Shown here one piece after another: positions 18,329 to 28,615 of a DNA stretch of 64,000 nucleotides (its first letter is position 1; each line of letters begins with the position of its first letter). The position numbers and the translations under genes were made by a program. The DNA comes from Neobacillus cucumis. GTDB taxonomy: Bacteria > Bacillota > Bacilli > Bacillales > Cytobacillaceae. The DNA is taken from the NCBI RefSeq assembly GCF_002860255.1, contig NZ_PGVE01000107.1, forward strand, positions 62,001 to 126,000, read 5' to 3'. Under the pieces are notes generated by a model. It made no database searches. It worked only from the letters and a program-made list of their open reading frames with translations, and had not been told where the DNA came from.

Positions 18329-19168
18329 TTAGATTCTATTAAAATCATCAGGATCTGCAAACATTCGTTTATCCTGATTAAGAGTGTTTATTTTTTCCAT
18401 ATCCTCTTTAGAAAGTTCAAAATCAAAGATATCTGCATTTTCAGCTATACGGTGAGGCTTTACCGACTTTGGAATCGTCACTACTCCTGTTTGGATATCC
18501 CAACGGATAATGATTTGCGCGGTCGATTTATTGTATTTCTTTGCAATCTCACCTAGCGTAGGATCATCAAGAAGACCGCCTTGCATTAATGGAGACCATG
18601 CTTCAAGTTGTATTCCGTTCTTTTTGCAAAAATTATGTAATTGCCATTGATTAAATCGAGGGTGATATTCTACTTGGTTCACCATTGGTTTAATTTCACA
18701 ATTGCCAATAATATCCTCAAGGTGATGAATTTTAAAGTTGCTTACCCCAATGGCACGAACGCGTCCATCTTTATAAAGCTTCTCTAGCGCTCTCCAGGTC
18801 TCTACATATTTTCCTTGAGAAGGCAAAGGCCAGTGAATTAAATAAAGGTCTAAATAATCCAAACCTAATTTTTCTAAACTTTTTTCAAAAGCTGCTAAGG
18901 CGGAGTCATATCCCTGATCAGCGTTCCAGAGCTTAGTTGTAATAAATAGCTCATCGCGTGGTACGTTAGATTCAGCAATGGCTTTTCCTACACCTTCCTC
19001 ATTTTTATATATGGCCGCTGTATCAATACTTCTATAGCCAACTTCAAGTGCAGTTTTTACTGAATTAAAAACATCCTCACCATCTTTTACCTGAAAAACA
19101 CCTAAGCCAAGCCAAGGCATTTCAACGCCATTATTTAATGTGGTCGTACTTTTTAAACTAGATACCAT
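18329..19168 (-). CDS. Aldo/keto reductase, 2,5-diketogluconate-reductase-like
   Basis: This protein (279 residues from the chosen start) belongs to the AKR5 type: [31 protein letters not shown] and [11 protein letters not shown] carry the catalytic Asp, Tyr, Lys and His. The frame opens seven codons earlier at a TTG, but the ATG at 19168 has a well-spaced GAGGAGAG box and is preferred. The family reduces small keto compounds and sugar aldehydes in the cytosol with NADPH. It stands alone between two terminators, next to the secreted xylanase gene. Confidence 0.9.
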   Translation of the reverse strand: MVSSLKSTTTLNNGVEMPWLGLGVFQVKDGEDVFNSVKTALEVGYRSIDTAAIYKNEEGVGKAIAESNVPRDELFITTKLWNADQGYDSALAAFEKSLEKLGLDYLDLYLIHWPLPSQGKYVETWRALEKLYKDGRVRAIGVSNFKIHHLEDIIGNCEIKPMVNQVEYHPRFNQWQLHNFCKKNGIQLEAWSPLMQGGLLDDPTLGEIAKKYNKSTAQIIIRWDIQTGVVTIPKSVKPHRIAENADIFDFELSKEDMEKINTLNQDKRMFADPDDFNRI

Positions 19169-19304
19169 TGATATTCTCTCCTCTTCCAACTATTTAAATT
19201 ATCTAAAATAGAAATTGAAACTCTGTTTTACAAAGGCCAGTCACCGGACTAGCCCAGATATATCATGAACCAAAAGACTAACAATGCTATTATGAGAAGT
19301 TTAA

Positions 19305-19332
19305 AAATCAGCTCCCATTCCGGAGCTGATTT
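19305..19332 (-). terminator. Terminator of the secreted xylanase gene
   Basis: A perfect 11-bp stem, AAATCAGCTCC / GGAGCTGATTT with a 6-base loop, lies 10 bases after the xylanase stop codon. The A/T-rich ends supply the T-tract. Confidence 0.85.
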
Positions 19333-19342
19333 ACTATTGTTA

Positions 19343-20599
<1,257 letters not shown>

Positions 20600-20810
20600 T
20601 TAATCCCCTTTTTAACACAATATTTTTTTAGGCGTTTAATAACCGGATTTGATTCCTATGAAATATTTGTAAAAAATATCCACTTTAATTAATAAATCTA
20701 ATCCTCTCACTCATCCTCCTTTTTAATCAAGCAAATAGAATAATAAAGTAAGGGCTTCTATCTATTTACATTGAAAAATTCTTAACTGAAAACATTATAA
20801 TTAATATCAC

Positions 20811-20835
20811 TTTGTTTACGCACCCAACAAACTTT
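20811..20835 (+). promoter_or_regulatory. XylR-like operator upstream of xynA
   Basis: The site has half-sites TTTGTTTA and CCAACAAACTTT in the spacing of the Bacillus xyl operator. It shares CCAACAAAC and the distant TTTRTTTA half with sites at 37959-37983 and 55478-55502, both also upstream of hemicellulase genes. Binding by XylR is inferred. Confidence 0.55.
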
Positions 20836-20881
20836 ACATTTTACTTAAATAAGTATAGGAATATCCCCAAACTTTAAAATA

Positions 20882-20929
20882 ATAATAGTCACTCATTTTT
20901 CTATTCTTAGAAAAGTAAGTGACTATTAT
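20882..20929 (-). terminator. Terminator of the xylo-oligosaccharide importer operon
   Basis: A perfect 12-bp stem, ATAATAGTCACT / AGTGACTATTAT, encloses a 24-base loop and is followed by a T-rich minus-strand stretch. It lies about 80 bases after the last permease gene. Confidence 0.75.
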
Positions 20930-21010
20930 CTTCTAGTTTATACTTTTGTATGGTTATGTTCTTCTATACAACTTGCTAACCATTTTACTAATTAAAGTTA
21001 GATGTTTTCA

Positions 21011-21907
21011 TTATCCTTTAACAGATCCAGCCGCAATACCTTCAACAATTCGATCACTAAGAACAAAGAAAGCAATTAGAACTGGAATAATACTGATCAT
21101 CAAGGTGGCACCAATCGCGCCCCAATCAGTTAAATATTGACCTACAAAGTTATTAACCCCAACCGTGATCGTCTTCCATTTATCAGAACTCAAGAAGGTA
21201 TTTACAAAGACGAATTCGTTCCAGTTGTAAATCATATTAATAATAACCGTTGTTGAAAGTACAGGTACGGTCATTGGGAGTGTAATTTGGAAAAAGATTC
21301 GATGAATCGAACAGCCGTCTATTACTGCTGCTTCTTCTACCTCCCGTGGGAGAGATTTGTAAAATCCGCTTAGAATCATAATCGTTATCGGTAAATTGAA
21401 CGCTACATAAGATAATATAACAGAAACAGGATTATCGATTAAATGTACGGATTTAAAAGTATTAAATAATGGGATTAATGTTGAGTGAAGTGGAATCATA
21501 TATCCCGCCATAAACAACCCTAGAACTAACCCGCTAAGCTTCCATTGCATTCTTGTAATCGCGAATGTCACAAAACTAGCCAGCATCACTGTAAGTACAA
21601 CCGCTACTACCGTGTAAATCACACTATTTAAAAAGTAGTCACTAATATGTCCTGCTGTCCATGCCTTTAAATAGTTACCCCATTGTGGGTTTTGAGGTAA
21701 GGAGAATGGGGACATGCCAAACACTTCTTGATTGGTCTTCAAGGAAAACAGGAATAACCAAATCAATGGGTAAATCTGGACTATCGCAATAATTCCCAGA
21801 ATGAAATAGAGAATACTATAGCCTATTTTTCTACCAAACGTATTACTTGTTTTAAGTGAAGCTGATAGGGTCGAATGTGTTTGTTCTTCATATGCTACTT
21901 TGCTCAT
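21011..21907 (-). CDS. Sugar ABC importer permease, MalG type (XynG-like)
   Basis: This protein (298 residues) has six membrane segments and the ATPase-contact loop EEAAVIDGCSIHRIFFQITLP. It ends with IVEGIAAGSVKG, usual for the family. The frame opens at a GTG three codons earlier; the ATG at 21907 has better spacing to the GGGGAG box. It is the last gene of the unit binding protein-permease-permease next to a two-component system, the same order as xynEFG with xynDC in Geobacillus, so xylo-oligosaccharide uptake is the best guess. Confidence 0.92.
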   Translation of the reverse strand: MSKVAYEEQTHSTLSASLKTSNTFGRKIGYSILYFILGIIAIVQIYPLIWLFLFSLKTNQEVFGMSPFSLPQNPQWGNYLKAWTAGHISDYFLNSVIYTVVAVVLTVMLASFVTFAITRMQWKLSGLVLGLFMAGYMIPLHSTLIPLFNTFKSVHLIDNPVSVILSYVAFNLPITIMILSGFYKSLPREVEEAAVIDGCSIHRIFFQITLPMTVPVLSTTVIINMIYNWNEFVFVNTFLSSDKWKTITVGVNNFVGQYLTDWGAIGATLMISIIPVLIAFFVLSDRIVEGIAAGSVKG

Positions 21908-21925
21908 CTTATTCACTCCCCTTTA

Positions 21926-22801
21926 TTAATAATCCACATCTTTTGTAGATAATAGTTTTTGAATGATCCAGGTCATCAGCATACAAATAACAAGTAAACC
22001 GAACCCGATGGCACTTCCGTATCCAAAATTATATTTTGTGAATGCTTCTGTATACATATAGGATGCCATAACCTCACTTGCATGATTAGGGCCGCCGCCA
22101 GTCAAGACGAAAATTAAATCAAAGTACTTTAATGAACCAACGATGGCTAATATAATCATTACTTTGATGACTCCTGCAATTAGAGGAACTTTAATCTTAT
22201 AAGCAATTTGTAAAGATGTCGCTCCATCAATTTTTGCAGCTTCAATCAGTTCTTCTGGAACATTCTTTAATGCCGCATAGAAAATAATGATATAAAATCC
22301 AGCATATTGCCAAACAATTGGGATAAAGAGGGCATATAATACGATGTTTGAATCTGCTAGCCAAAGCGGTGGATTATGCACACCAAACGACACTAACAAT
22401 CTATTGATCATTCCGTTAGATGGGTCAAAAATTTTCGCCCATAATTGTGCGATGGCAACAGACGATAATAACATTGGGATGAGATAGATCTTTCTTAAAA
22501 AGTTGGCACCTTTTATCTTACTCGCTAAGATTAACGATAAAATTAAATAACCAAACAAGCTTATTGTTGAGAAAATACCAAGTAATAAGGAATGCCATGT
22601 ACTCTGCCAAAACATTTTATCATGGATTAGATTTTTGTAGTTCTCTAAACCGATAAACTTCATCTTCCCGATGCCATTCCAGTCCATTAAACCATAATAA
22701 CCTGTTTGAACGATTGGGATATAAATTAAAAATAGAATTAGTAGTAGGGCAGGAAGTACGTAGAGGCTTATGGCTAACTTATTTGACATTACATTTTTCA
22801 T
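21926..22801 (-). CDS. Sugar ABC importer permease, MalF type (XynF-like)
   Basis: This 291-residue membrane protein has six hydrophobic segments and the loop EAAKIDGATSLQIAYKIKVP. The ATG has a GAAGGGAG box. It follows the binding-protein gene after a 120-base spacer with a stem-loop and precedes the second permease gene by 18 bases. It probably imports xylo-oligosaccharides with an ATPase encoded outside the window. Confidence 0.92.
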   Translation of the reverse strand: MKNVMSNKLAISLYVLPALLLILFLIYIPIVQTGYYGLMDWNGIGKMKFIGLENYKNLIHDKMFWQSTWHSLLLGIFSTISLFGYLILSLILASKIKGANFLRKIYLIPMLLSSVAIAQLWAKIFDPSNGMINRLLVSFGVHNPPLWLADSNIVLYALFIPIVWQYAGFYIIIFYAALKNVPEELIEAAKIDGATSLQIAYKIKVPLIAGVIKVMIILAIVGSLKYFDLIFVLTGGGPNHASEVMASYMYTEAFTKYNFGYGSAIGFGLLVICMLMTWIIQKLLSTKDVDY

Positions 22802-22868
22802 TTTCTATACTCCCTTCTAATCAAAAGCTGCAGCGTCTTGGCGCTGAAGTTGGATAATCTAAATTTAT

Positions 22869-22894
22869 AGAGGGCATATAATTGTATGCCCTCT
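22869..22894 (-). promoter_or_regulatory. Intercistronic stem-loop after the XynE-like gene
   Basis: A perfect 10-bp stem, AGAGGGCATA / TATGCCCTCT with a 6-base loop, lies 27 bases after the stop of the binding-protein gene. There is little T-tract, so mRNA stabilisation or attenuation is likelier than full termination. Confidence 0.65.
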
Positions 22895-22921
22895 AACTTT
22901 TAGAGACAATATCACGCTTAA

Positions 22922-24250
22922 TTATTTTTTTTCATCAGCAAGAGCATCTGCATGTTGTTTAGCAAAGTCTTTCGGCGTAATTTGTTTTCCAAATAGAGCT
23001 GTCATTAAATCATGGTGTAATTCAGATACAGCTGGGCTTGCTTGAGTATCAAAATAAGTAGTAACGTTGGATGCTTCACTCAAATCCTTCAAGATATCAA
23101 TGTACATTGGAGAAAGTTTCAAATTAGATGTGTCTACTTTCGTTGCAGGTATAACACCAGCATCAGTAACTGATTTTTTACCCCATTCTTTCACTAAGAA
23201 ACCAACAAAATCTTTTGCTTCTTTCTTCACTTTAGAATCTTTCGCTACGAATAAACCTACACCAGGTCCTCCAACATAGCTGTTGATATCTGTACCTTTA
23301 CCGCCTTCATATGTTGGGAATTTAAAATAGCCAATCTTATCTTTGAATTCTTGTTTTACATCAGGGCTTGTTGTATAGTTTGGAAGCTCCCAAGTAGCTG
23401 TTAAGAACATTGCTGCTTTTTCATTCATGAAATAACCTTTTGCATCGTCATTGGATAAAGCACTTGAACCTTTTACAAATCCACCCATATCTACTAAGTT
23501 TTGAACTTCTTGCGCTGCTTTCACAATAGCAGGGTCTGTCATTTTTGCTTTTCCGTGAACAACATCTGTTAGAATCGTTGGTCCGCCGATACGGTCTGCA
23601 AGATACATAAACCAGAAGGATGCTGGCCATCCATCCTTTGCACCTACAGTAGCAGGGGTCACACCATTTTTCGCTAATGTTTTCACGACATTTTTATATT
23701 CTTCAAATGTTTTTGGAACTTCAAGGTTATATTTCTTGAAAATTTCTTTGTTGTAGAACACGTATGAAATATTCAATTCTAGTGGAAGGCCATACGTTTT
23801 GCCATCTACTGCATAGGATTCTTTTACACCTGGGATAAAAGCATCTTTTAGGTCCGGATCTTTATTAACTACATCATCTAACGGCTCTAACATGCCACCA
23901 TCTACGTAAGGCTTGATAAAACCATCTGACCAAGTCATACCGATATCAGGTAATTCATTCGATGAAGCTAAAACTTTTAGCTTGTCCCGGTATTGATCAG
24001 GGTTTAAAATTTCTGTTTCAATTTTTACATCTGGATGTTGTTTTTCATAATCACTAATGATGTTTTTCACGATAGAAAACTGTGCATTTGAACTTCCTTC
24101 TGGCCATAAATGCATAAATTTAATTACCTTTTTGCCGTCCTTTGAAGCGCTTTCTTCACTGGACGAACTTGATGAAGAACAGCCAGCAAGTGCTAAGGCA
24201 GCAAGCAGTACGATGGACATCAAGACTGAAATCGTTTTCTTTTTAAACAA
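22922..24250 (-). CDS. Sugar-binding lipoprotein, copy 1 (XynE-like)
   Basis: This 442-residue protein has a lipoprotein signal with lipobox LAGC followed by a run of Ser, and a family 1 solute-binding fold. It is a close paralog of the protein encoded at 24505-25836: most of the alignment is identical, including ELPDIGMTWSDGFIKPYV and DINSYVGGPGVGLF. It starts at a TTG with a GGGGGAAT box. It stands directly upstream of two permease genes and so is the transport-coupled copy. The likely ligand is a xylo-oligosaccharide, by analogy with Geobacillus XynE and from the xylanase next door. Confidence 0.92.
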   Translation of the reverse strand: MFKKKTISVLMSIVLLAALALAGCSSSSSSSEESASKDGKKVIKFMHLWPEGSSNAQFSIVKNIISDYEKQHPDVKIETEILNPDQYRDKLKVLASSNELPDIGMTWSDGFIKPYVDGGMLEPLDDVVNKDPDLKDAFIPGVKESYAVDGKTYGLPLELNISYVFYNKEIFKKYNLEVPKTFEEYKNVVKTLAKNGVTPATVGAKDGWPASFWFMYLADRIGGPTILTDVVHGKAKMTDPAIVKAAQEVQNLVDMGGFVKGSSALSNDDAKGYFMNEKAAMFLTATWELPNYTTSPDVKQEFKDKIGYFKFPTYEGGKGTDINSYVGGPGVGLFVAKDSKVKKEAKDFVGFLVKEWGKKSVTDAGVIPATKVDTSNLKLSPMYIDILKDLSEASNVTTYFDTQASPAVSELHHDLMTALFGKQITPKDFAKQHADALADEKK

Positions 24251-24324
24251 TGGTTATTCCCCCTATGACCTTAATTTGGTGTTGTTTTTGTTTACATTGT
24301 TAGTTTAGCATTCTAATAATTTAG

Positions 24325-24336
24325 AAAATAGGTCAC
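24325..24336. promoter_or_regulatory. Upstream motif shared by the two binding-protein genes (copy 1)
   Basis: AAAATAGGTCAC on the plus strand (GTGACCTATTTT on the minus strand) lies about 75 bases before the TTG start. The same 12 bases occur at the same relative place before the paralog (25901-25912). It is a candidate binding site for the adjacent AraC-type response regulator. Confidence 0.45.
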
Positions 24337-24380
24337 TATGATTAGGAAAAATACCACTATTTTTAGAAAGCCCTTTCATC

Positions 24381-24420
24381 CAGAAAAGCGGAAGGCGCCG
24401 ATGCCGCCTGGAGCTGGACA
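24381..24420. repeat. Fragment of a Bacillaceae intergenic repeat
   Basis: The segment starts with AGAAAAGCGGAAGGCGCC and runs on to GGAGCTGGACA. Sequences of this form are scattered between genes in many Bacillaceae, from memory. Only one copy is seen here. Its base composition is clearly richer in GC than its surroundings. Confidence 0.5.
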
Positions 24421-24456
24421 ATTCTCGAAGTTTAAATTTAATCTTACCTATCTCTT

Positions 24457-24489
24457 AAAAAATGCTCCCAGCTAAAAATAACTGGAAGC
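24457..24489 (-). terminator. Terminator after binding-protein copy 2
   Basis: The stem GCTCCCAG / CTGGAAGC has one mismatch and is followed by six T residues on the minus strand. It lies 16 bases after the stop of the gene at 24505 and separates the two binding-protein genes into different transcripts. Confidence 0.75.
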
Positions 24490-24504
24490 CCTTGAAACGC
24501 ATAC

Positions 24505-25836
24505 TTATTCCTTTTGTTTCTCAACAAGAGCATCTGCTTGTCGTTTAACAAACTCATACGGCGTTACTTGTTTTCCGAATAAAGCCGTAATTAATTCATG
24601 GTGTAAATCCGATACGACAGGGCTTGCTTGAGTATCGAAATAGGTAGTAACATTGGATGCTTCGTTTAAATCCTTTAAGATATCCATGTACATTGGGGAA
24701 AGTTTGAGTTTGGATGTGTCCACTTTTGTTGCTGGAATGACACCTGCGTCTGTAACTGATTTTTTGCCCCATTCTTTTAAAAAGAAGCCAACAAAATCCT
24801 TTGCTTCCTTCTTCACCTTGGAATCTTTCGCTACAAATAACCCTACACCAGGTCCCCCTACATAGCTGTTGATATCTGTCCCTTTACCGCCTTCATATAG
24901 CGGGAATTTGAAGTAGCCGACCTTTTCTTTAAACTCATGAGGTACATCAGGGCTTGTGGTAAAGGCCGGTAATTGCCAAAGTCCCGTTAGGAACATGGCC
25001 GCTTTTTCATACATGAAATAATCTACGGAATCTTCATACGGTAATGTGCTTGCCTCTTTTACGAAACCGCCTATATCAACTAAATTTTGAACTTCTTGTG
25101 CTGCCTTTAAAAGTGCAGGATCATCCATTTTTGCTTTTCCATGAATAACATCGGTTAAAATAGTTGGTCCGCCAATACGGTCTGCTAGATACATAAACCA
25201 GAATGATGCTGGCCAACCATCCTTTGCTCCTACAGTAGCAGGGATCACTCCATTTTTCGCTAGTGTTTTTACGACGTTTTTATACTCATTAAAAGTTTTT
25301 GGAACTTCAAGGTTATATTTCTTGAAAATTTCCTTATTGTAAAAAATGTATGAAGTATTCAATTCTAATGGCAAGCCAAACGTTTTTCCATCAACAGCGT
25401 ACGATTCCTTTACACCGGGTATGAAGGCATCTTTAAGCGCTGGATCGTTAGTAACGACATCATCTAATGGTTCTAACATGCCTCCTTTTACGTATGGCTT
25501 AATAAACCCATCTGACCATGTCATCCCAATGTCAGGTAATTCATTCGCTGTCGCTAAAACTTTAAGTTTGTCTCTATATTGATCAGAATTTAAAATTTCT
25601 GTTTCAATTTCAACATTTGGATGTTGTTTTTCGTATTCCATAATGATATTTTTTACGATTGAAAACTGGGCCTTTGAACTGCCTTCCGGCCATATATGCA
25701 TAAACTTAATCACTTTCTTGCCGCCGCTTGAATCAGCTCCTACGCTAGACGAACTGACTGAAGAGCATCCAGCCAGCGACAATGCAGCAAGTAAGACCAA
25801 GAAAATCAAGGCTGAAGTTGTTTTCCTTTTAAACAA
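24505..25836 (-). CDS. Sugar-binding lipoprotein, copy 2
   Basis: This 443-residue paralog of the XynE-like protein has its own lipoprotein signal (LAGC). It starts at a TTG with a GGGGGATAAA box, as copy 1 does. It has no permease gene of its own: a terminator follows it, and upstream, across 110 bases, is the response-regulator gene. Such a binding protein next to a YesMN-type pair may act as the sensory partner that presents sugar to the kinase; this is inference. The alternative is a recent duplication that widens ligand range for the same permeases. Sequence differences gather near residues 265-300 and the C-terminus. Confidence 0.9.
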   Translation of the reverse strand: MFKRKTTSALIFLVLLAALSLAGCSSVSSSSVGADSSGGKKVIKFMHIWPEGSSKAQFSIVKNIIMEYEKQHPNVEIETEILNSDQYRDKLKVLATANELPDIGMTWSDGFIKPYVKGGMLEPLDDVVTNDPALKDAFIPGVKESYAVDGKTFGLPLELNTSYIFYNKEIFKKYNLEVPKTFNEYKNVVKTLAKNGVIPATVGAKDGWPASFWFMYLADRIGGPTILTDVIHGKAKMDDPALLKAAQEVQNLVDIGGFVKEASTLPYEDSVDYFMYEKAAMFLTGLWQLPAFTTSPDVPHEFKEKVGYFKFPLYEGGKGTDINSYVGGPGVGLFVAKDSKVKKEAKDFVGFFLKEWGKKSVTDAGVIPATKVDTSKLKLSPMYMDILKDLNEASNVTTYFDTQASPVVSDLHHELITALFGKQVTPYEFVKRQADALVEKQKE

Positions 25837-25900
25837 ATGTTTATCCCCCTATGACCTTCTATTTTGACTGTTTACATTAGGCTAGTTTTTGGATAGTTGT

Positions 25901-25912
25901 AAAATAGGTCAC
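25901..25912. promoter_or_regulatory. Upstream motif shared by the two binding-protein genes (copy 2)
   Basis: The 12-base motif AAAATAGGTCAC is repeated here, about 65 bases before the TTG start. Both upstream regions also share GTTTACATT and a CCCCTATGACCTT stretch over the ribosome binding site. Confidence 0.45.
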
Positions 25913-25946
25913 CCTAGCTAGGAAAAAATTAATATATTTTAGAGTG

Positions 25947-26723
25947 CTATTCATTATTATTTTTACGATAGGCGCTAGGAGTTTCTCCTTCAATTTCCTT
26001 GAAAATTTTAATGAAATATTTAGCCGTTTTGTAGCCTGACTCCTCCGCAATATCGACAATTGGAAGATTGGTAGACATCAATAATTCCTTTGCCCGTTGA
26101 ATCCTCCGTCTAGTCACATATTCACTGAATGTCAGTTTGACATGTTCTTTAAATAAGACACTTAAGTAACTTGGATTTAAGTGAACATGGTCTGCAACTT
26201 CCTTTTGGGTTAAATCATTTTTAAGATTATTATTTATATAATCAAGCGCTTCACGGATTGGTATCCGATTAGACGGATTGTGGGCACTCACATCAACAAG
26301 TTTGGTATCGACGACTTTTTCAATCATACCTGCCCGCTCTTGTTTTTCCACAGCCTTTAACGCATCCTCAACCGCTTCAATTAGATTTTTTTTGCTAATC
26401 GGCTTTAATAAATAGTTAATAACCCCCAACCGAAGAGCTTCATGGGCATACTCGAACTCAGAATAAGCCGATATAACTATGATAATAGGTGACATGTTTC
26501 GATCTTTGATTACTTTTAGAAGCTCTAAACCGGTCATTTCTGGCATACGAATGTCTGTTAATAGGATATCAATCTTTTGCTTGTCCATGATTTCGATGGT
26601 TTCTTCCCCATTAGCAGCCGTGATAATCTGATATTCTCCGTTTGCCCAAGTATCCAATGTCTTCTTAAGTCCTTGCCTAGTTCTCGGTTCATCGTCAACA
26701 ATCAAGATCGTTCGTTTATACAA
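25947..26723 (-). CDS. AraC-type response regulator (XynC-like)
   Basis: This 258-residue protein has a receiver domain with phospho-acceptor Asp57 in ILLTDIRMPEMTG and, after a short linker, an AraC DNA-binding domain with LNPSYLSVLFKEHV and SGYKTAKYFIKIFKEIEG. It is about 110 residues shorter than the regulator at 12577 because the middle region is reduced. The TTG start has a GGAGGAGAA box, and the gene overlaps the kinase gene by 8 bases. It probably activates the two binding-protein genes downstream. Confidence 0.93.
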   Translation of the reverse strand: MYKRTILIVDDEPRTRQGLKKTLDTWANGEYQIITAANGEETIEIMDKQKIDILLTDIRMPEMTGLELLKVIKDRNMSPIIIVISAYSEFEYAHEALRLGVINYLLKPISKKNLIEAVEDALKAVEKQERAGMIEKVVDTKLVDVSAHNPSNRIPIREALDYINNNLKNDLTQKEVADHVHLNPSYLSVLFKEHVKLTFSEYVTRRRIQRAKELLMSTNLPIVDIAEESGYKTAKYFIKIFKEIEGETPSAYRKNNNE

Positions 26724-28467
26724 CTTGGTTCTCCTCCATATTCAAAGGTATTTCAAAAGAAATGGTTGTACCATGGTTTACTTCACTAGTAATCGTCAAT
26801 CCTCTTTTTAAATGACGATGATAATATAATTGCAGACGCTTATAAACATTAGAGATCGCCATTCCATTTCCTTTGATGGAAGCGGTACCGCCTTCTGTCA
26901 TCGATTGTCTTACAAAATTTAACTTTTCTTGATTCATACCAGGACCATCATCATGTACTAGTATTTCAAGATACTGTTGGTCGGATGAAGGGTGAATCGA
27001 TACAGTAACCGTACATGGGTTCACCGTATTCCCTGCCCCATGAAGAACGGCATTCTCTACCAAAGGCTGAATTAATAATTTTGGTATTTTTACATCCGCC
27101 CACTCGGAAGCCATATTTAATTTCCAGTATAAATGGTCTCCAAAACGCATTTTCATAATTTCCAGATAATCCTCGATATGTTTGATTTCTTCTTTAATTG
27201 ATACCCAATCACTATCGGTTTGTTTAGAAATGGTATACCGAAATAAATTGGACATGGCAATGACAAGTTCTGCCAGTTCCTCTTCCTCTTTATCATCAAG
27301 TGACCATCTGAGAGCATCCAAGGTATTAAAAAGAAAATGCGGATTAATTTGCGCTTGAAGTGCTTTTAGTTCACTTTGACTGCGAACAATCTCTTTTTGG
27401 TAAACCATTTTAATCAGATGATTGGTTTCTTTCACAAGTTGGTTGTAGGTAATGTTTAATTCATTAATTTCATTAACGGTTGGAACGTAAGGATTGAGCG
27501 GCAAGGAGCCTGAACTAGCTTTTTGCATCGTTTTTGTAAGCTCTATAATTGGTCTTGTAATCATGGTTGATAGGAACAATGAGCTGATAAAAAAGATAAA
27601 AAATCCGATAATTCCTGAAATAATAATCCCAGTCCTTAACACACTGATCCCTTGAGTAAGCGCTTTAACTGGAGTTAAGATAATAAGAGTCCATCCGGTA
27701 TCTTTTGAAGACTGTTTTGTTATCATATAATCCTTATGATCTAAGGAAATACTTGCATCATTCGTGTGAATAATAGATTTAAGCAAGCCATCATAGTTTG
27801 AGAGAATTGGCTTTAAATCTTTATCAAGTAGTATCGAATATTGATTGATATCTTTATTGTCTTGGTTGGCCAATTGAAAATAGTTATTATAGATCCTAAC
27901 GAGAAGATAACCACCATTGGCGTAATCATTGTCCATAAGATTTACGCGTCTTACAGCCAGAATATAGTCTGAATTTTGTGGATCTTCACCAATCCAAACC
28001 AAACGCCCCTTAGCATCACTTGCTTGTTGAATCCACCTTGTACCAATTCTATTTCTTAAACTAGTGTCATCATTCGGTAACAAGCGCCCTAGTTTTGAAG
28101 AATACAACTCAAAAGAAAAGATCCCTTCGGTATTTGCTTGAAGGGTGTTCACGTTTGTTCTGGCCTGTTGCAATTCAGTGTAAGCAACCTTTTTCCCCAA
28201 GTAGGTGTTTGATAAAATTTCTTGAATCGTATTATTGGTCATTACCAGTTTTGAAGCAGTATTCACTTGTTCATATAGGGATTCAAGTCTTCCATTTGCT
28301 TCAATCGCTGTCTGCTGGATTTGTTTTTCTCCATTATTTTTCAGCATTTTGGACACTTGATTGAAAGTTAAACTACCAACGATTAATAAAACAATGGCCA
28401 TAACAATTAAAAAGACAATTAACATTTGGTTTCTCATCGTATTCCATTTTTGAAATTTTACAAGCAT
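26716..28467 (-). CDS. YesM-type sensor histidine kinase (XynD-like)
   Basis: This 583-residue kinase has membrane segments near residues 14-33 and 283-308 that frame an extracellular sensor region, then a HAMP linker (ITRPIIELTKTMQKASSG), the H-box ALQAQINPHFLFNTLDALRW and an ATPase domain with ENAVLHGAG and HDDGPGMN. It is the sensor for the neighbouring importer operon. The order kinase-regulator-binding protein-permeases resembles xynDCEFG in Geobacillus. Confidence 0.93.
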   Translation of the reverse strand: MLVKFQKWNTMRNQMLIVFLIVMAIVLLIVGSLTFNQVSKMLKNNGEKQIQQTAIEANGRLESLYEQVNTASKLVMTNNTIQEILSNTYLGKKVAYTELQQARTNVNTLQANTEGIFSFELYSSKLGRLLPNDDTSLRNRIGTRWIQQASDAKGRLVWIGEDPQNSDYILAVRRVNLMDNDYANGGYLLVRIYNNYFQLANQDNKDINQYSILLDKDLKPILSNYDGLLKSIIHTNDASISLDHKDYMITKQSSKDTGWTLIILTPVKALTQGISVLRTGIIISGIIGFFIFFISSLFLSTMITRPIIELTKTMQKASSGSLPLNPYVPTVNEINELNITYNQLVKETNHLIKMVYQKEIVRSQSELKALQAQINPHFLFNTLDALRWSLDDKEEEELAELVIAMSNLFRYTISKQTDSDWVSIKEEIKHIEDYLEIMKMRFGDHLYWKLNMASEWADVKIPKLLIQPLVENAVLHGAGNTVNPCTVTVSIHPSSDQQYLEILVHDDGPGMNQEKLNFVRQSMTEGGTASIKGNGMAISNVYKRLQLYYHRHLKRGLTITSEVNHGTTISFEIPLNMEENQVV

Positions 28468-28554
28468 TTGGCCACCTTCTATCTAGGATCATTTTTTAAA
28501 CATAATCATAACTATTGTAGTATAAAAATTTAACTTTGTTGAGTAAAAAAAGCA

Positions 28555-28598
28555 AAAAAAGAACTGAAAATTTTTAGTAAATTTTGCAGTTCTTTTTT
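28555..28598 (-). terminator. Terminator after the deacetylase gene
   Basis: The arms AAAAAAGAACTG-AAAATTT and AAATTTT-(G)-CAGTTCTTTTTT form a 19-bp stem with one bulge. It lies 18 bases after the stop of the gene at 28616 and closes the xynB-axe2-deacetylase transcript. Confidence 0.85.
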
Positions 28599-28615
28599 CT
28601 ACATTATTCCTTTTA

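Noticed and set aside
22828-22850. GC-rich stretch that resembles the repeat fragment at 24381
   Set aside because: The match is too short and interrupted to call a repeat.
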